A stretch of 28,733 nt of DNA from an uncultured Lachnospiraceae bacterium. Lineage in GTDB: Bacteria > Bacillota > Clostridia > Lachnospirales > Lachnospiraceae. The position numbers and the translations under genes were made by a program. The notes below the pieces were generated by a model. That model was not told the origin of the DNA, made no database searches, and saw only the letters and a list, made by a program, of their open reading frames with translations. The DNA is taken from contig CAJTXP010000050.1 in the NCBI GenBank assembly GCA_910583615.1, positions 1 through 28,733 of the forward strand, read 5' to 3'. The stretch's first letter is position 1, and each line of letters opens with the position of its first letter. Below are positions 17,556 to 24,947 of the stretch, piece by piece.

Positions 17556-18083
17556 TCAATCAACTGCTATCTGATTTTGTATTTTAGAAAAAATGCCTTC
17601 TTTAATGCCAGGAACCTGCATAATGTCTTCCGCCTTTGTAAATCTGCCGTTCTGTGTGCGGTATTCGACAATCGCTTTTGCACGGGTCTCTCCGATGCCG
17701 TTCAGCGTCATAAGTTCTTCCATTCCGGCAGAATTGATATTCACCCTTCCGTCAGTTCCGGCTTTTTCGGTCCCGGAAACCTGTTCTGTCTCCATGGACC
17801 CCAGCTGATCAGAAAGGCGTTCCTGTTCATCTGGAGATTCCTGTTCCGCTTCTTCCGGCTGCCCGTCAACCGGCAGACCCTCCTGTTCGTTTTCCGGCAG
17901 AAGCGGCCTGTCTTCCGCCACGGACCCTGCCTCCTCTGCGGGATGATCTCCGCAGGAGAAAACCAGTTCCTCCTTCCTTCCGGGTTGAAATCCGCAGAAA
18001 GAAATGCTGCATCCCGTCAAACATATTGCAACGTTTACACAGACAGCCCACAAAGCTGTTCGTATGATTTTTTGATACTTCAT
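17556..18083 (-). CDS. comEA: ComEA-type DNA receptor, predicted lipoprotein
   Basis: 175 residues. The C-terminal part (about 113-175) is a helix-hairpin-helix domain, VNINSAGMEELMTLNGIGETRAKAIVEYR in order, ending with a second hairpin around VPGIKEGIFSKI. This binds double-stranded DNA in ComEA proteins. The middle is a long acidic, Pro/Glu/Gln-rich linker. The N-terminus is basic and hydrophobic with LTGC at Cys25, which fits a lipobox, so the protein may be lipid-anchored rather than held by a TM helix; Bacillus ComEA has a TM anchor. No SLBB domain is seen. AAGGGAG lies six bases before ATG. First gene of the com/two-component run, with its own promoter. Confidence 0.92.
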   Translation of the reverse strand: MKYQKIIRTALWAVCVNVAICLTGCSISFCGFQPGRKEELVFSCGDHPAEEAGSVAEDRPLLPENEQEGLPVDGQPEEAEQESPDEQERLSDQLGSMETEQVSGTEKAGTDGRVNINSAGMEELMTLNGIGETRAKAIVEYRTQNGRFTKAEDIMQVPGIKEGIFSKIQNQIAVD

Positions 18084-18127
18084 GTTTCTCTCCCTTCCGG
18101 AAGAAAAATCATCTATGTCCTGTTTTC

Positions 18128-18156
18128 ATTGTAACGGACTTGCATCAGAAACACAA
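18128..18156 (-). promoter_or_regulatory. Predicted promoter of the comEA operon
   Basis: Minus-strand TTGTGT (18151-18156) and TACAAT (18128-18133) with exactly 17 bases between. It would start transcription about 40 bases upstream of comEA, in the 81-base gap after the ydcZ-like gene. Confidence 0.65.
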
Positions 18157-18164
18157 GAAAAATC

Positions 18165-18599
18165 TTAACTTTCCCACTCAAATAATATAACGCCCGCCAC
18201 TGCGATCAAAAGTCCCAGAAGTTTCCGTATGGAAAAGTCTCCTTTCTCTACCCCGAACATTCCAAGAAGTTCTACTCCCCAGGATATGGTAAGCTGTGCA
18301 ATTACAATCAGCATGGTGGATTTCGCGGGACCCAGAGAGGACATGCTCTGAATCACTGTATAGGTGATAAACGCTCCAAAAACCCCTCCAAGCAGAACAT
18401 ACCGGGGATTTATTTTGACAAGGACAGAAAAACTGCTCCGGTCAGACGCTGCCCATATGGTAAGGCAGGTCAAAAGTGCAGAGAACTGTACCCAGGATGC
18501 AGACACCCACATACTGCTCTGTTTCGTTACCTCTGTATTAAATATACCCTGAAGGCTCATCAGCGCACCTGATATCAATGCAATAAAAATTCCAGTCAT
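18165..18599 (-). CDS. DMT_YdcZ family membrane transporter (DUF606)
   Basis: 144 residues, four to five membrane helices: MTGIFIALISGALMSLQGIFNTEV, VSASWVQFSALLTCLTIWA, YVLLGGVFGAFITYTVIQSM, STMLIVIAQLTISWGVELLGMFG and LLGLLIAVAGVILF. The opening and the SLGPAKSTMLIVIAQLTISW segment match the small DMT_YdcZ transporters, which are half the length of EamA proteins and may work as dimers. The substrate is unknown. AAAGGAGG precedes the ATG. An unusual perfect 12-bp inverted repeat pairs the first 12 coding bases with sequence upstream of the ribosome site. Confidence 0.85.
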   Translation of the reverse strand: MTGIFIALISGALMSLQGIFNTEVTKQSSMWVSASWVQFSALLTCLTIWAASDRSSFSVLVKINPRYVLLGGVFGAFITYTVIQSMSSLGPAKSTMLIVIAQLTISWGVELLGMFGVEKGDFSIRKLLGLLIAVAGVILFEWES

Positions 18600-18644
18600 T
18601 TAGGGATCCTCCTTTTTTTCAAGTGTTCCCGCATGACTGGAATT
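18588..18644 (-). promoter_or_regulatory. Inverted repeat that can pair with the ydcZ-like start codon
   Basis: ATGACTGGAATT, the first 12 coding bases (18588-18599), has its perfect complement at 18633-18644. The AAAGGAGG site lies in the 33-base loop. In the mRNA this would fold the start codon into a 12-bp stem. It may be a translational control element or chance. Confidence 0.4.
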
Positions 18645-18653
18645 CTATACTTT

Positions 18654-20063
18654 CTAATTCAGTTGTGTTTCCAGAAGGCCTTTAAAATCCGCCATCTTTT
18701 CCCCCGCATCTGCACCCCGCCAGATATCTGCCAGGACCACTTCAAGCTGAAGCCACATATTGGACAGTTCCATGATTTTCGGAACCTCTGCCGCTGCTTC
18801 ATATGCCTCATATACGGTCAGGTATTTACTGTCTGCACCCGCAGCCGGCGTCTCCTTCTGTCCCAGAAGCCGGTCGTACAAAGACTGATACCCCATGACC
18901 GGCTGTTCTTTTTCCTCCTTCGACTCACCCAGAAGGCTTTTACATGCTGTCAGCTTTTTCGCCTCCTCATACAGCCTGTCCGCCCGTTCCTGTGTCAGAT
19001 ATCTGGCGCAGGCCTCTGCCGCTTTCACATTGGAGGAATATGGATTTACGACCACGCTGTTGGTCACCGACAGTCCTCTGGAAGCAAGTGCATCTGTCAA
19101 AGGAGGAAGCGGGGCGACCTGATAGAACGGATCATAACTCACTGTCTCCGTGTACTCCTCCCCGTCCTCTCCGGTCACAGTTCTCTCGGTTGGGTATTCC
19201 GGAACCTCGCCTGCCGCAACGGCCCTGTCCAGCTCTGCCAGCATCGGAACATTCACGATTGTGAACACAGATTTTCCGTCAATAAACTCCTGGATCACTT
19301 CTTCAGAAGTAACGGTATCTGCATCAATGGCAAAAAACTGATTGAGACTTTGATAGTACGCCATACACTCCGTGACCTTCTCAAGATCCATGTCCACCTG
19401 TTTTTTGTCATCTCCGTTTACGCCGCCCAGGTCCGTATAGGCTCCCAGGAACATATAATTGTCAATCACATCTGCAACGTTCCATTTAAATATATGTTCC
19501 ACCCGCTCCGTCATCTCATCCGACTCAAAATTCTCTGCATAAATCAGAACGTCTTCCATATTCCGCGGCGCCTCTTCCGGATCCACATAATACTGGTTAT
19601 AGAGCATAAAACAGGTTTCAATATAAAAAGGCCTCGCCACTGCAGCTCCATCGTAAGTAACCGCCTGCACGGCTTTTTCTGAATAAGTCCCGGAAAGGCC
19701 GGAATCCGTTACCGGTACGGCAAGCCCCGCCAGCACAGCCTTTTCAAGAAGCGCGCTGGATGCCACATACAGATCCGGTCCTGTCATCTCTTCTGCCACA
19801 GATCTTTCACTGATATTTTCAATGTAGTCAACCTCGGAAACCAGCTCTGCACGAACCTCCACCTGATATCTGGAGGCTGTTTCCGAAGCCGCCGCTTCCA
19901 TATAATCCTGGATATCCGGATCTGTGTACCAGATCAGAAGCGGCCGTTCTACAACGACTTCTCCTTCCTCCTCTGTCTTCTCCCCAAGTCCCATATGAAC
20001 CAGCTCTGCTGCCAGCAGAAGTACGATCAGCACCGCAAGCATCCGTTGGTATTTTTTCGACAT
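18654..20063 (-). CDS. Extracellular solute-binding-like protein, N-terminally anchored or secreted
   Basis: 469 residues. The N-terminus MSKKYQRMLAVLIVLLLAAELVHMG is a signal peptide or anchor with no lipobox Cys. The rest follows the family-1 solute-binding layout: PLLIWYTDPDIQDYMEAAA near the start, GPDLYVASSALLEKAVLAG, an ARPFYIETCFMLYNQYYV segment where sugar-binding proteins have their strand-hinge, SYDPFYQVAPLPPLTD, then NPYSSNVKAAEACARYLT and a final LLETQLN helix. No permease or ATPase genes are near, which is unusual for a binding protein. It starts 12 bases after argD, so may be co-transcribed with arginine genes. It could sense rather than transport. Ligand unknown. Confidence 0.82.
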   Translation of the reverse strand: MSKKYQRMLAVLIVLLLAAELVHMGLGEKTEEEGEVVVERPLLIWYTDPDIQDYMEAAASETASRYQVEVRAELVSEVDYIENISERSVAEEMTGPDLYVASSALLEKAVLAGLAVPVTDSGLSGTYSEKAVQAVTYDGAAVARPFYIETCFMLYNQYYVDPEEAPRNMEDVLIYAENFESDEMTERVEHIFKWNVADVIDNYMFLGAYTDLGGVNGDDKKQVDMDLEKVTECMAYYQSLNQFFAIDADTVTSEEVIQEFIDGKSVFTIVNVPMLAELDRAVAAGEVPEYPTERTVTGEDGEEYTETVSYDPFYQVAPLPPLTDALASRGLSVTNSVVVNPYSSNVKAAEACARYLTQERADRLYEEAKKLTACKSLLGESKEEKEQPVMGYQSLYDRLLGQKETPAAGADSKYLTVYEAYEAAAEVPKIMELSNMWLQLEVVLADIWRGADAGEKMADFKGLLETQLN

Positions 20064-20075
20064 ACTGTTCCTTTC

Positions 20076-21260
20076 CTAAAAAGACTGCTGAAGCTTTTCT
20101 ATCATGCAGTCCACATCTTCCTTCGTAATGACCAGCGGCGGCACAAACCGGAGCACGCTGCTTCCTGCGGTAATCAGAACCAGCCCGTTTTCAAGCGCAC
20201 GCTCCACAATCTCACCTACCGGTCTTCCCGTCACTTCCAGCCCCTGGATCAAGCCCTTTCCCCGGCGTTCCGTCAGGAAATCATATCTTTCCACCATCGC
20301 ATCCAGTTTTTCGGTCAGATACGCACCCACCGTACGCACGTTTTCCAGAATGTGTTCTTTTTCATACAGATCAAATACCTTGCTGACCGCCGCGCAGACA
20401 AAGGGATTGCCACCGTAGGTCGTGCCGTGATCCCCTGCCTTCAGAGAACCTTCTGCCGCCTTCTCTCCGAGAACAAAAGCTCCCACCGGCACGCCGCAGC
20501 CAATGGCCTTGGCACAGGTCATGATATCCGGCTGCACGCCGTACTCCTGCCATGCAAACATATATCCGGTACGCCCCATGCCGCACTGGATCTCGTCCAG
20601 GATCAGCAGGACGTCCTGCTCCTCGCACAGCGCTTTCACGCCTTTTAAAAACTCTTCCGTGGCCGGATAGACTCCGCCCTCTCCCTGAACCGTCTCCAGG
20701 ATGACGGCGCAGGTATGCTCCGTCATCTGCTCCTTCACGCTCTCCAGATCGTTGTACTCTGCAAAACGGACGCCTGGCAGCAGCGGCCGGAAGGGGATCT
20801 GATATTTCTCATTCCCGGTCACGGACAGGGCTCCGATACTCCTTCCATGGAAGGAGTGGTTCATGGCAATGATCTCATACCGATCTTCGCCGTATTTCTC
20901 ATACGAATATTTCCTTGCCGCTTTCAGAGCTCCTTCAATGGCCTCGGTCCCGCTGTTGGTGAAGAAGACTTTCGACATGCCGCTGGCATGTACGACCTTT
21001 TCTGCCGCCTCCATCATGGGAACCGTGTAATACAGATTGGAAATATGCGTCAGCTTATCAATCTGGTCTTTCAGCGCCCGGGTATATTCCTTATGGCCGT
21101 ATCCCAGAGACTGTACGGCGATGCCGGCTGCAAAGTCCAGATATTCTTTTCCGTCCACATCGTAAAGATGTACGCCATCCCCATGATCGAATACGATCTG
21201 ATAACGGTTATACGTGTGTAAGATGGCTTCTTCAGCCTTCTCGATATATGAATTACTCAT
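20076..21260 (-). CDS. argD: Acetylornithine aminotransferase
   Basis: 394 residues, a class III PLP aminotransferase. It shows NSGTEAIEGALKAARKY (phosphate-binding loop), HSFHGRSIGALSVTG, LILDEIQCGMGRTG (Asp222 that contacts the PLP ring nitrogen) and the PLP-binding Lys251 in CAKAIGCGVPVGAF. It converts N-acetylglutamate semialdehyde to N-acetylornithine with glutamate as donor. The ATG overlaps the end of argB by eight bases. Its GGAGG site is about 12 bases from the ATG, which is longer than usual, so translational coupling to argB is likely. Ornithine aminotransferase is the main alternative, but the arg context decides. Confidence 0.95.
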   Translation of the reverse strand: MSNSYIEKAEEAILHTYNRYQIVFDHGDGVHLYDVDGKEYLDFAAGIAVQSLGYGHKEYTRALKDQIDKLTHISNLYYTVPMMEAAEKVVHASGMSKVFFTNSGTEAIEGALKAARKYSYEKYGEDRYEIIAMNHSFHGRSIGALSVTGNEKYQIPFRPLLPGVRFAEYNDLESVKEQMTEHTCAVILETVQGEGGVYPATEEFLKGVKALCEEQDVLLILDEIQCGMGRTGYMFAWQEYGVQPDIMTCAKAIGCGVPVGAFVLGEKAAEGSLKAGDHGTTYGGNPFVCAAVSKVFDLYEKEHILENVRTVGAYLTEKLDAMVERYDFLTERRGKGLIQGLEVTGRPVGEIVERALENGLVLITAGSSVLRFVPPLVITKEDVDCMIEKLQQSF

Positions 21261-22149
21261 GATAAAATTTTTCCTCCGTATCTCCTACAATTGCTGTTCC
21301 GATACCCTTGTTGGAAAACACCTCCAGAAGGATACTGTGCATGATCCTGCCGTCCATGATATGGACTCTGGACACCCCTGCTTCAATGGCTTCAATGCAG
21401 TTGCCCAACTTCGGCAGCATCCCGCCGCCGATGGTCCCGCTCTCCAGAAGCTCCTTCGCGTCACTGACCGTAATCTCCGAGATCAGAGATTCCTTGTCTT
21501 CAAAATCACGGTAAACCCCTTCAATGTCCGTTAAAAATGCCAACTTCTCTGCCTTCACGGCCCTGGCAATGGCACATGCTGCATCGTCCGCATTAATGTT
21601 ATAGGTGTTAAAATGCTCATCCAGTCCCACCGGGCAGACAATGGGAAGAAAATCTTTCTCCAGAAGATCATAAAGGATCTTTGGATTCACCTCCGTGATT
21701 TCCCCCACATACCCGATATCCTGTCCATCTGAATATTTCTTTTCCACTTTCAGAAGTCCGCCGTCCTTGCCGCTGATGCCGACTGCCTTGACTCCCAGTT
21801 CCTGCACCATGGTCACAAGCCCTTTATTCACTCTGCCCAGTACCATCTCGGCAATCTCCATGGTATCTTCGTCCGTCACACGCAGTCCGTTCACAAAACG
21901 TGGTTCCATGCCGACCTTTCCGACCCATTTGCTGATTTCCTTTCCGCCTCCGTGTACGATAATGGGCTTGAATCCCACCAGCTTTAATAACGTCACATCA
22001 CTGATGACGCTCTTTTTCAGATTCTCATCCACCATGGCGCTGCCGCCGTATTTCACCACGATGATCTTCCGGTTGAATCTCTGGATATAAGGCAGCGCCT
22101 CTACAAGGACGGCGGCTTTCTCCAGATATTTTTCTGTCTCTTCTCTCAT
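21253..22149 (-). CDS. argB: Acetylglutamate kinase
   Basis: 298 residues of the amino-acid kinase family: IIVVKYGGSAM (Lys33 with the Gly-rich loop), FKPIIVHGGGKEISKW, NINADDAACAIARA and LLESGTIGGGMLPKLGNCIEAI. It phosphorylates N-acetylglutamate in the second step of the pathway. The N-terminal helix (REETEKYLEKAAVLVEALPYIQRF) is of the type present in arginine-inhibited hexameric kinases, so feedback inhibition by arginine is plausible (inference). ATG at 22149 follows AGGAGCAGGACATT. A longer frame to 22200 lacks a ribosome site. No promoter was found in the 133 bases upstream, which hold the rubrerythrin terminator. Confidence 0.95.
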   Translation of the reverse strand: MREETEKYLEKAAVLVEALPYIQRFNRKIIVVKYGGSAMVDENLKKSVISDVTLLKLVGFKPIIVHGGGKEISKWVGKVGMEPRFVNGLRVTDEDTMEIAEMVLGRVNKGLVTMVQELGVKAVGISGKDGGLLKVEKKYSDGQDIGYVGEITEVNPKILYDLLEKDFLPIVCPVGLDEHFNTYNINADDAACAIARAVKAEKLAFLTDIEGVYRDFEDKESLISEITVSDAKELLESGTIGGGMLPKLGNCIEAIEAGVSRVHIMDGRIMHSILLEVFSNKGIGTAIVGDTEEKFYHE

Positions 22150-22237
22150 AATGTCCTGCTCCTCATCCCCGGCTGCAGGTGCTTTCTCTCCAGCCGGCAC
22201 GTTCTGTCTCCGGGTTTTTCCGCCCGGCCTTTTTCAT

Positions 22238-22270
22238 AAAAACACCCTGCCCTGGTCGTCCAAAGCAGGG
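22238..22270 (-). terminator. Intrinsic terminator after rubrerythrin
   Basis: On the minus strand an 11-bp stem (22260-22270 with 22245-22255, two G-U pairs, four-base loop) is followed two bases later by five T's (22242-22238). It lies 13 bases after the rubrerythrin stop and would separate this gene from argB. Confidence 0.8.
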
Positions 22271-22282
22271 CGGCTCCCCTTC

Positions 22283-22819
22283 TTAATAATTCTCTGCGCT
22301 CACTTCAAAATAACTCTGCGGATGATTACAGGTCGGGCACACCTCCGGCGCTTCGGTACCCACCACAATATGTCCGCAGTTGCGGCACTCCCATACCTTG
22401 ACCTCGCTCTTTTTAAATACCTCCGCCGTCTCGATATTCTTCAGAAGTGCACGGTACCGCTCCTCATGATGCTTCTCGATGGCTGCCACCAGACGGAACT
22501 TCTGCGCCAGTTCCGGGAAACCTTCCTCTTCCGCAGTTTTGGCAAAACCTTCATACATATCCGTCCACTCAAAATTTTCGCCCTCAGCCGCTGCCGCCAG
22601 ATTCGCCTTTGTATCACCGATCCCGCTCAGCTCCTTACACCACATCTTCGCATGCTCTTTTTCGTTGTCCGCGGTCTTCAGAAACAGAGAAGAAATCTGC
22701 TCATATCCTTCCTTTTTTGCCACCGACGCAAAATACGTATATTTATTTCTCGCCTGCGATTCTCCGGCAAACGCCGCCTGAAGATTTTTCTCCGTCTGTG
22801 TTCCTGCATACCTGCCCAT
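22283..22819 (-). CDS. rbr: Rubrerythrin
   Basis: 178 residues. The N-terminal ferritin-like four-helix domain carries diiron ligands in FAGESQARNKY, DNEKEHAKMW, EEEGFPELAQ and IEKHHEERY. The C-terminal rubredoxin domain has CRNCG and CPTC for an Fe-S4 centre. It reduces hydrogen peroxide in anaerobes. ATG at 22819 is chosen because translation then begins MGRYAGTQTEKNLQAAFAGESQ, as in the family, and AAGGAG lies nine bases upstream. A longer frame to 22996 runs through the predicted promoter and is rejected. The gene has its own promoter and terminator, so it is a self-contained unit inside the arg cluster. Confidence 0.95.
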   Translation of the reverse strand: MGRYAGTQTEKNLQAAFAGESQARNKYTYFASVAKKEGYEQISSLFLKTADNEKEHAKMWCKELSGIGDTKANLAAAAEGENFEWTDMYEGFAKTAEEEGFPELAQKFRLVAAIEKHHEERYRALLKNIETAEVFKKSEVKVWECRNCGHIVVGTEAPEVCPTCNHPQSYFEVSAENY

Positions 22820-22909
22820 ACTTTTTCTCTCCTTTTCTTTCTTCTGCACATCCGCCCGGGCTGAATCCCCTGTCGCTGCAGGTCCCGTCAGGATGCGCTG
22901 CTGCTTCCA

Positions 22910-22938
22910 AGTATAACAGAGAATGCTCTGCAATTCAA
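22910..22938 (-). promoter_or_regulatory. Predicted promoter of rubrerythrin
   Basis: Minus-strand TTGAAT (22933-22938) and TATACT (22910-22915) with exactly 17 bases between, about 90 bases before the rubrerythrin ATG. Confidence 0.6.
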
Positions 22939-22962
22939 TGAAATCAGTATTTCTCTCCTTGA

Positions 22963-23589
22963 TTATGAAAACGGATCCAGCAAAAGCTCCTGCCACCGAT
23001 CTCTTGGATAAAAGGGAACTGTCGCCATCCGCTTATTAAGCTGTAATTCCCAGAGAAAACGTTCTTTCCACTTCATACCCTTTTCTTTTTTCTTCTTATA
23101 CGGATAATAATGTATTGTATAAGAAATAAACCAGCCAATCATACCCACGATACAGATTCCAATGCACAGATCCGGAATATCGTAAGTGGAGCGGCCCACA
23201 TTCAGATAATCCAGCGTAAACGTCCCCCGGAACCGGGTGATCACCCGATACAGCGTGGCAGCGACACCACAGTCCAGGGCATACAGCCAACGCCGACTGA
23301 CCTTGAAAAGATATCCCCAGGCCTCCAGAGCCCGGTACAGATACGCCGCCACGATCAAAGTAACCGCATGTTCTGCAAGAAGCATCCCGTTTCTGTAGCC
23401 GATCCCGGACCTGGCATGAATCCAGCTCCCTGATTCATTATAGACCGGACGGATCTGAAACAGGCTGCCGAACATCAGCGGCTGTTCGGCAAAGCTTTCA
23501 TAATAACAGGTCATAACCGCTTCCGCCGCCCCGGACAGAAGCAACAACCCCAGGATCAGAATCCAGTACGTGTTTCGTCGCCTTTTCAT
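22963..23589 (-). CDS. Divergent signal peptidase II (LspA)-like membrane protein
   Basis: 208 residues, four predicted TM segments: about 8-28, 67-88, 100-117 and 138-160, then a basic C-terminal tail. The order of motifs is like LspA: after the first TM comes FQIRPVYNESGSWIHARSG, where LspA has its N-x-G-A-A-F region; before TM4 come TLDYLN (Asp127) and YDIPDLCIGICIVG (Asp140), where LspA has VVDF and NVADS with the two catalytic Asp residues. The spacing between the Asp residues is shorter than in typical LspA, and the C-terminal tail of about 45 residues is extra. It might be an LspA relative with altered specificity. ATG at 23589 follows GGGAG; a start at 23625 would overlap argJ. Located after argJ. 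Confidence 0.6.
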   Translation of the reverse strand: MKRRRNTYWILILGLLLLSGAAEAVMTCYYESFAEQPLMFGSLFQIRPVYNESGSWIHARSGIGYRNGMLLAEHAVTLIVAAYLYRALEAWGYLFKVSRRWLYALDCGVAATLYRVITRFRGTFTLDYLNVGRSTYDIPDLCIGICIVGMIGWFISYTIHYYPYKKKKEKGMKWKERFLWELQLNKRMATVPFYPRDRWQELLLDPFS

Positions 23590-23605
23590 CTTTAAACTCC
23601 CGGAA

Positions 23606-24829
23606 TCAGCTCCGATAATCCGCATTGATATTTACATATTCATGGGTCAGGTCGCAGCCCCAGGCAGTGGCAGATGCCTCTCCCAGCTTCAGATCCGCGA
23701 TGGCGGTTACGTGTTCCTCCGACAGAATCTTTGTCGCCAGCTCCTCGCTGTATCCCGTGGACACACCGTTCTCGATGATCTTCAGCTTCCCGGCCGCGCT
23801 TTCAAAATACAGATCCACTCTGTCCGGGTCGAACTGTGCGCCGGAGTAGCCCATGGCGCAGAGAATCCGTCCCCAGTTGGCGTCATGTCCGTAGATGGCC
23901 GCCTTGGTCAGGCTGGAGGTGATAACGGATTTGGCAAGCGTCACCGCCTGCTCCTTACTCTCCGCCCCGACCACCTTTACTTCAAAGAGACAGGTAGCGC
24001 CCTCTCCGTCTCCTGCAATCTTCTTCGCCAGTTCTGTGTTGACATAATTCAGCGCTTCCCTGAACGCCGCGTAATCCTCATTTTCCCTGTCAATGACCGG
24101 ATTTCCCGCCATGCCGTTGGCCAGCAGCAGCACCGTGTCATTGGTGGACGTATCTCCGTCCACAGAGACCATATTGTAGGTGTCTCTGATATCCTCGCTC
24201 AGAGCTTTCTGCAGCATCTCCTTCGTGATGACTGCGTCCGTCGTCACAAATCCCAGCATGGTACACATATTGGGATGAATCATGCCGGATCCCTTGCACA
24301 TGCCTCCCACCGTGACGGTTTTTCCGCCGATCTCCACCTGCGCCGCCGCATATTTGGGCTTCGTATCCGTGGTCATAATGGCTTTCGCCGCTTCCAGTCC
24401 GGCTTCTTCCGTATCCGCCTTTGCATTTGCCAGAAGCGCCACGCCGTCCCGGATCCGGTCCATGGGAAGCTGCATCCCGATGACCCCGGTGGACGCCACC
24501 AGCACCGAGGACACCGGAACGCGAAGGAGTCTTTCCACCGCCTGCGCCGTCTGCTCGCAGTAACCATAGCCTTCTGCTCCTGTGCAGGCATTGGCGATGC
24601 CGGAATTGACAACCACCGCATGTACCTTTGGAGATTTTTTAACAATCTCCTGATCCCATTTGACCGGAGCCGCTTTGACCACATTGGTGGTAAAGGTTCC
24701 TGCTGCCGCACAGGGAGCCTCGCTGTAGATCAGCGCCATATCCGTCCTGTCCTTATATTTGATCTGCGCCTTTGCCGCCGCCGCCTCAAAGCCCTTTGCC
24801 GCCGTGACTCCGCCGTTTATGATCTTCAT
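23606..24829 (-). CDS. argJ: Bifunctional ornithine acetyltransferase / N-acetylglutamate synthase
   Basis: 407 residues, normal for ArgJ. The self-cleavage region reads MCKGSGMIHPNMCTMLGFVTTDA with the nucleophile Thr190 preserved; the residue before it is Cys189, where many homologues have Ala or Gly. The C-terminal half has SVDGDTSTNDT and the late GHDANWGRILCAMGYSG. ArgJ transfers the acetyl group from acetylornithine to glutamate, and often also makes N-acetylglutamate from acetyl-CoA. GGGAGG lies about seven bases before the ATG. A 13-codon frame upstream ends in ATGA overlap with this start. It follows a GNAT gene by 118 bases. Confidence 0.96.
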   Translation of the reverse strand: MKIINGGVTAAKGFEAAAAKAQIKYKDRTDMALIYSEAPCAAAGTFTTNVVKAAPVKWDQEIVKKSPKVHAVVVNSGIANACTGAEGYGYCEQTAQAVERLLRVPVSSVLVASTGVIGMQLPMDRIRDGVALLANAKADTEEAGLEAAKAIMTTDTKPKYAAAQVEIGGKTVTVGGMCKGSGMIHPNMCTMLGFVTTDAVITKEMLQKALSEDIRDTYNMVSVDGDTSTNDTVLLLANGMAGNPVIDRENEDYAAFREALNYVNTELAKKIAGDGEGATCLFEVKVVGAESKEQAVTLAKSVITSSLTKAAIYGHDANWGRILCAMGYSGAQFDPDRVDLYFESAAGKLKIIENGVSTGYSEELATKILSEEHVTAIADLKLGEASATAWGCDLTHEYVNINADYRS

Positions 24830-24867
24830 TTTTTATCCTCCCGTTCCTTATGCTGTTCTGTTTCCAT
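24826..24867 (-). CDS. Possible 13-residue leader peptide overlapping the argJ start
   Basis: ATG at 24867 has AAGGAGG (24877-24883) nine bases upstream and encodes METEQHKEREDKK. Its TGA overlaps the argJ ATG (ATGA). The strong ribosome site and precise overlap suggest translational coupling. The peptide has no Arg-rich stretch that would make it an obvious attenuator. Confidence 0.35.
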   Translation of the reverse strand: METEQHKEREDKK

Positions 24868-24947
24868 TTTACCATGCCTCCTTGTAACGCAAAACGCAAC
24901 ACACCATCAGGTATCACGATTCTACCTCTGTAAAAGAAAACATGTTT

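Noticed and set aside
18633..19682. 349-codon plus-strand open frame
   Set aside because: Antisense to the solute-binding-like gene, with Cys/His/Arg-rich composition typical of shadow frames.
22164..22238. 24-codon frame starting MKKAGRKN before argB as a leader peptide
   Set aside because: It begins in the T-run of the rubrerythrin terminator and has no ribosome binding site.
22820..22996. N-terminal extension of rubrerythrin
   Set aside because: It would cover the predicted promoter and lacks a ribosome site; the family N-terminus begins at 22819.
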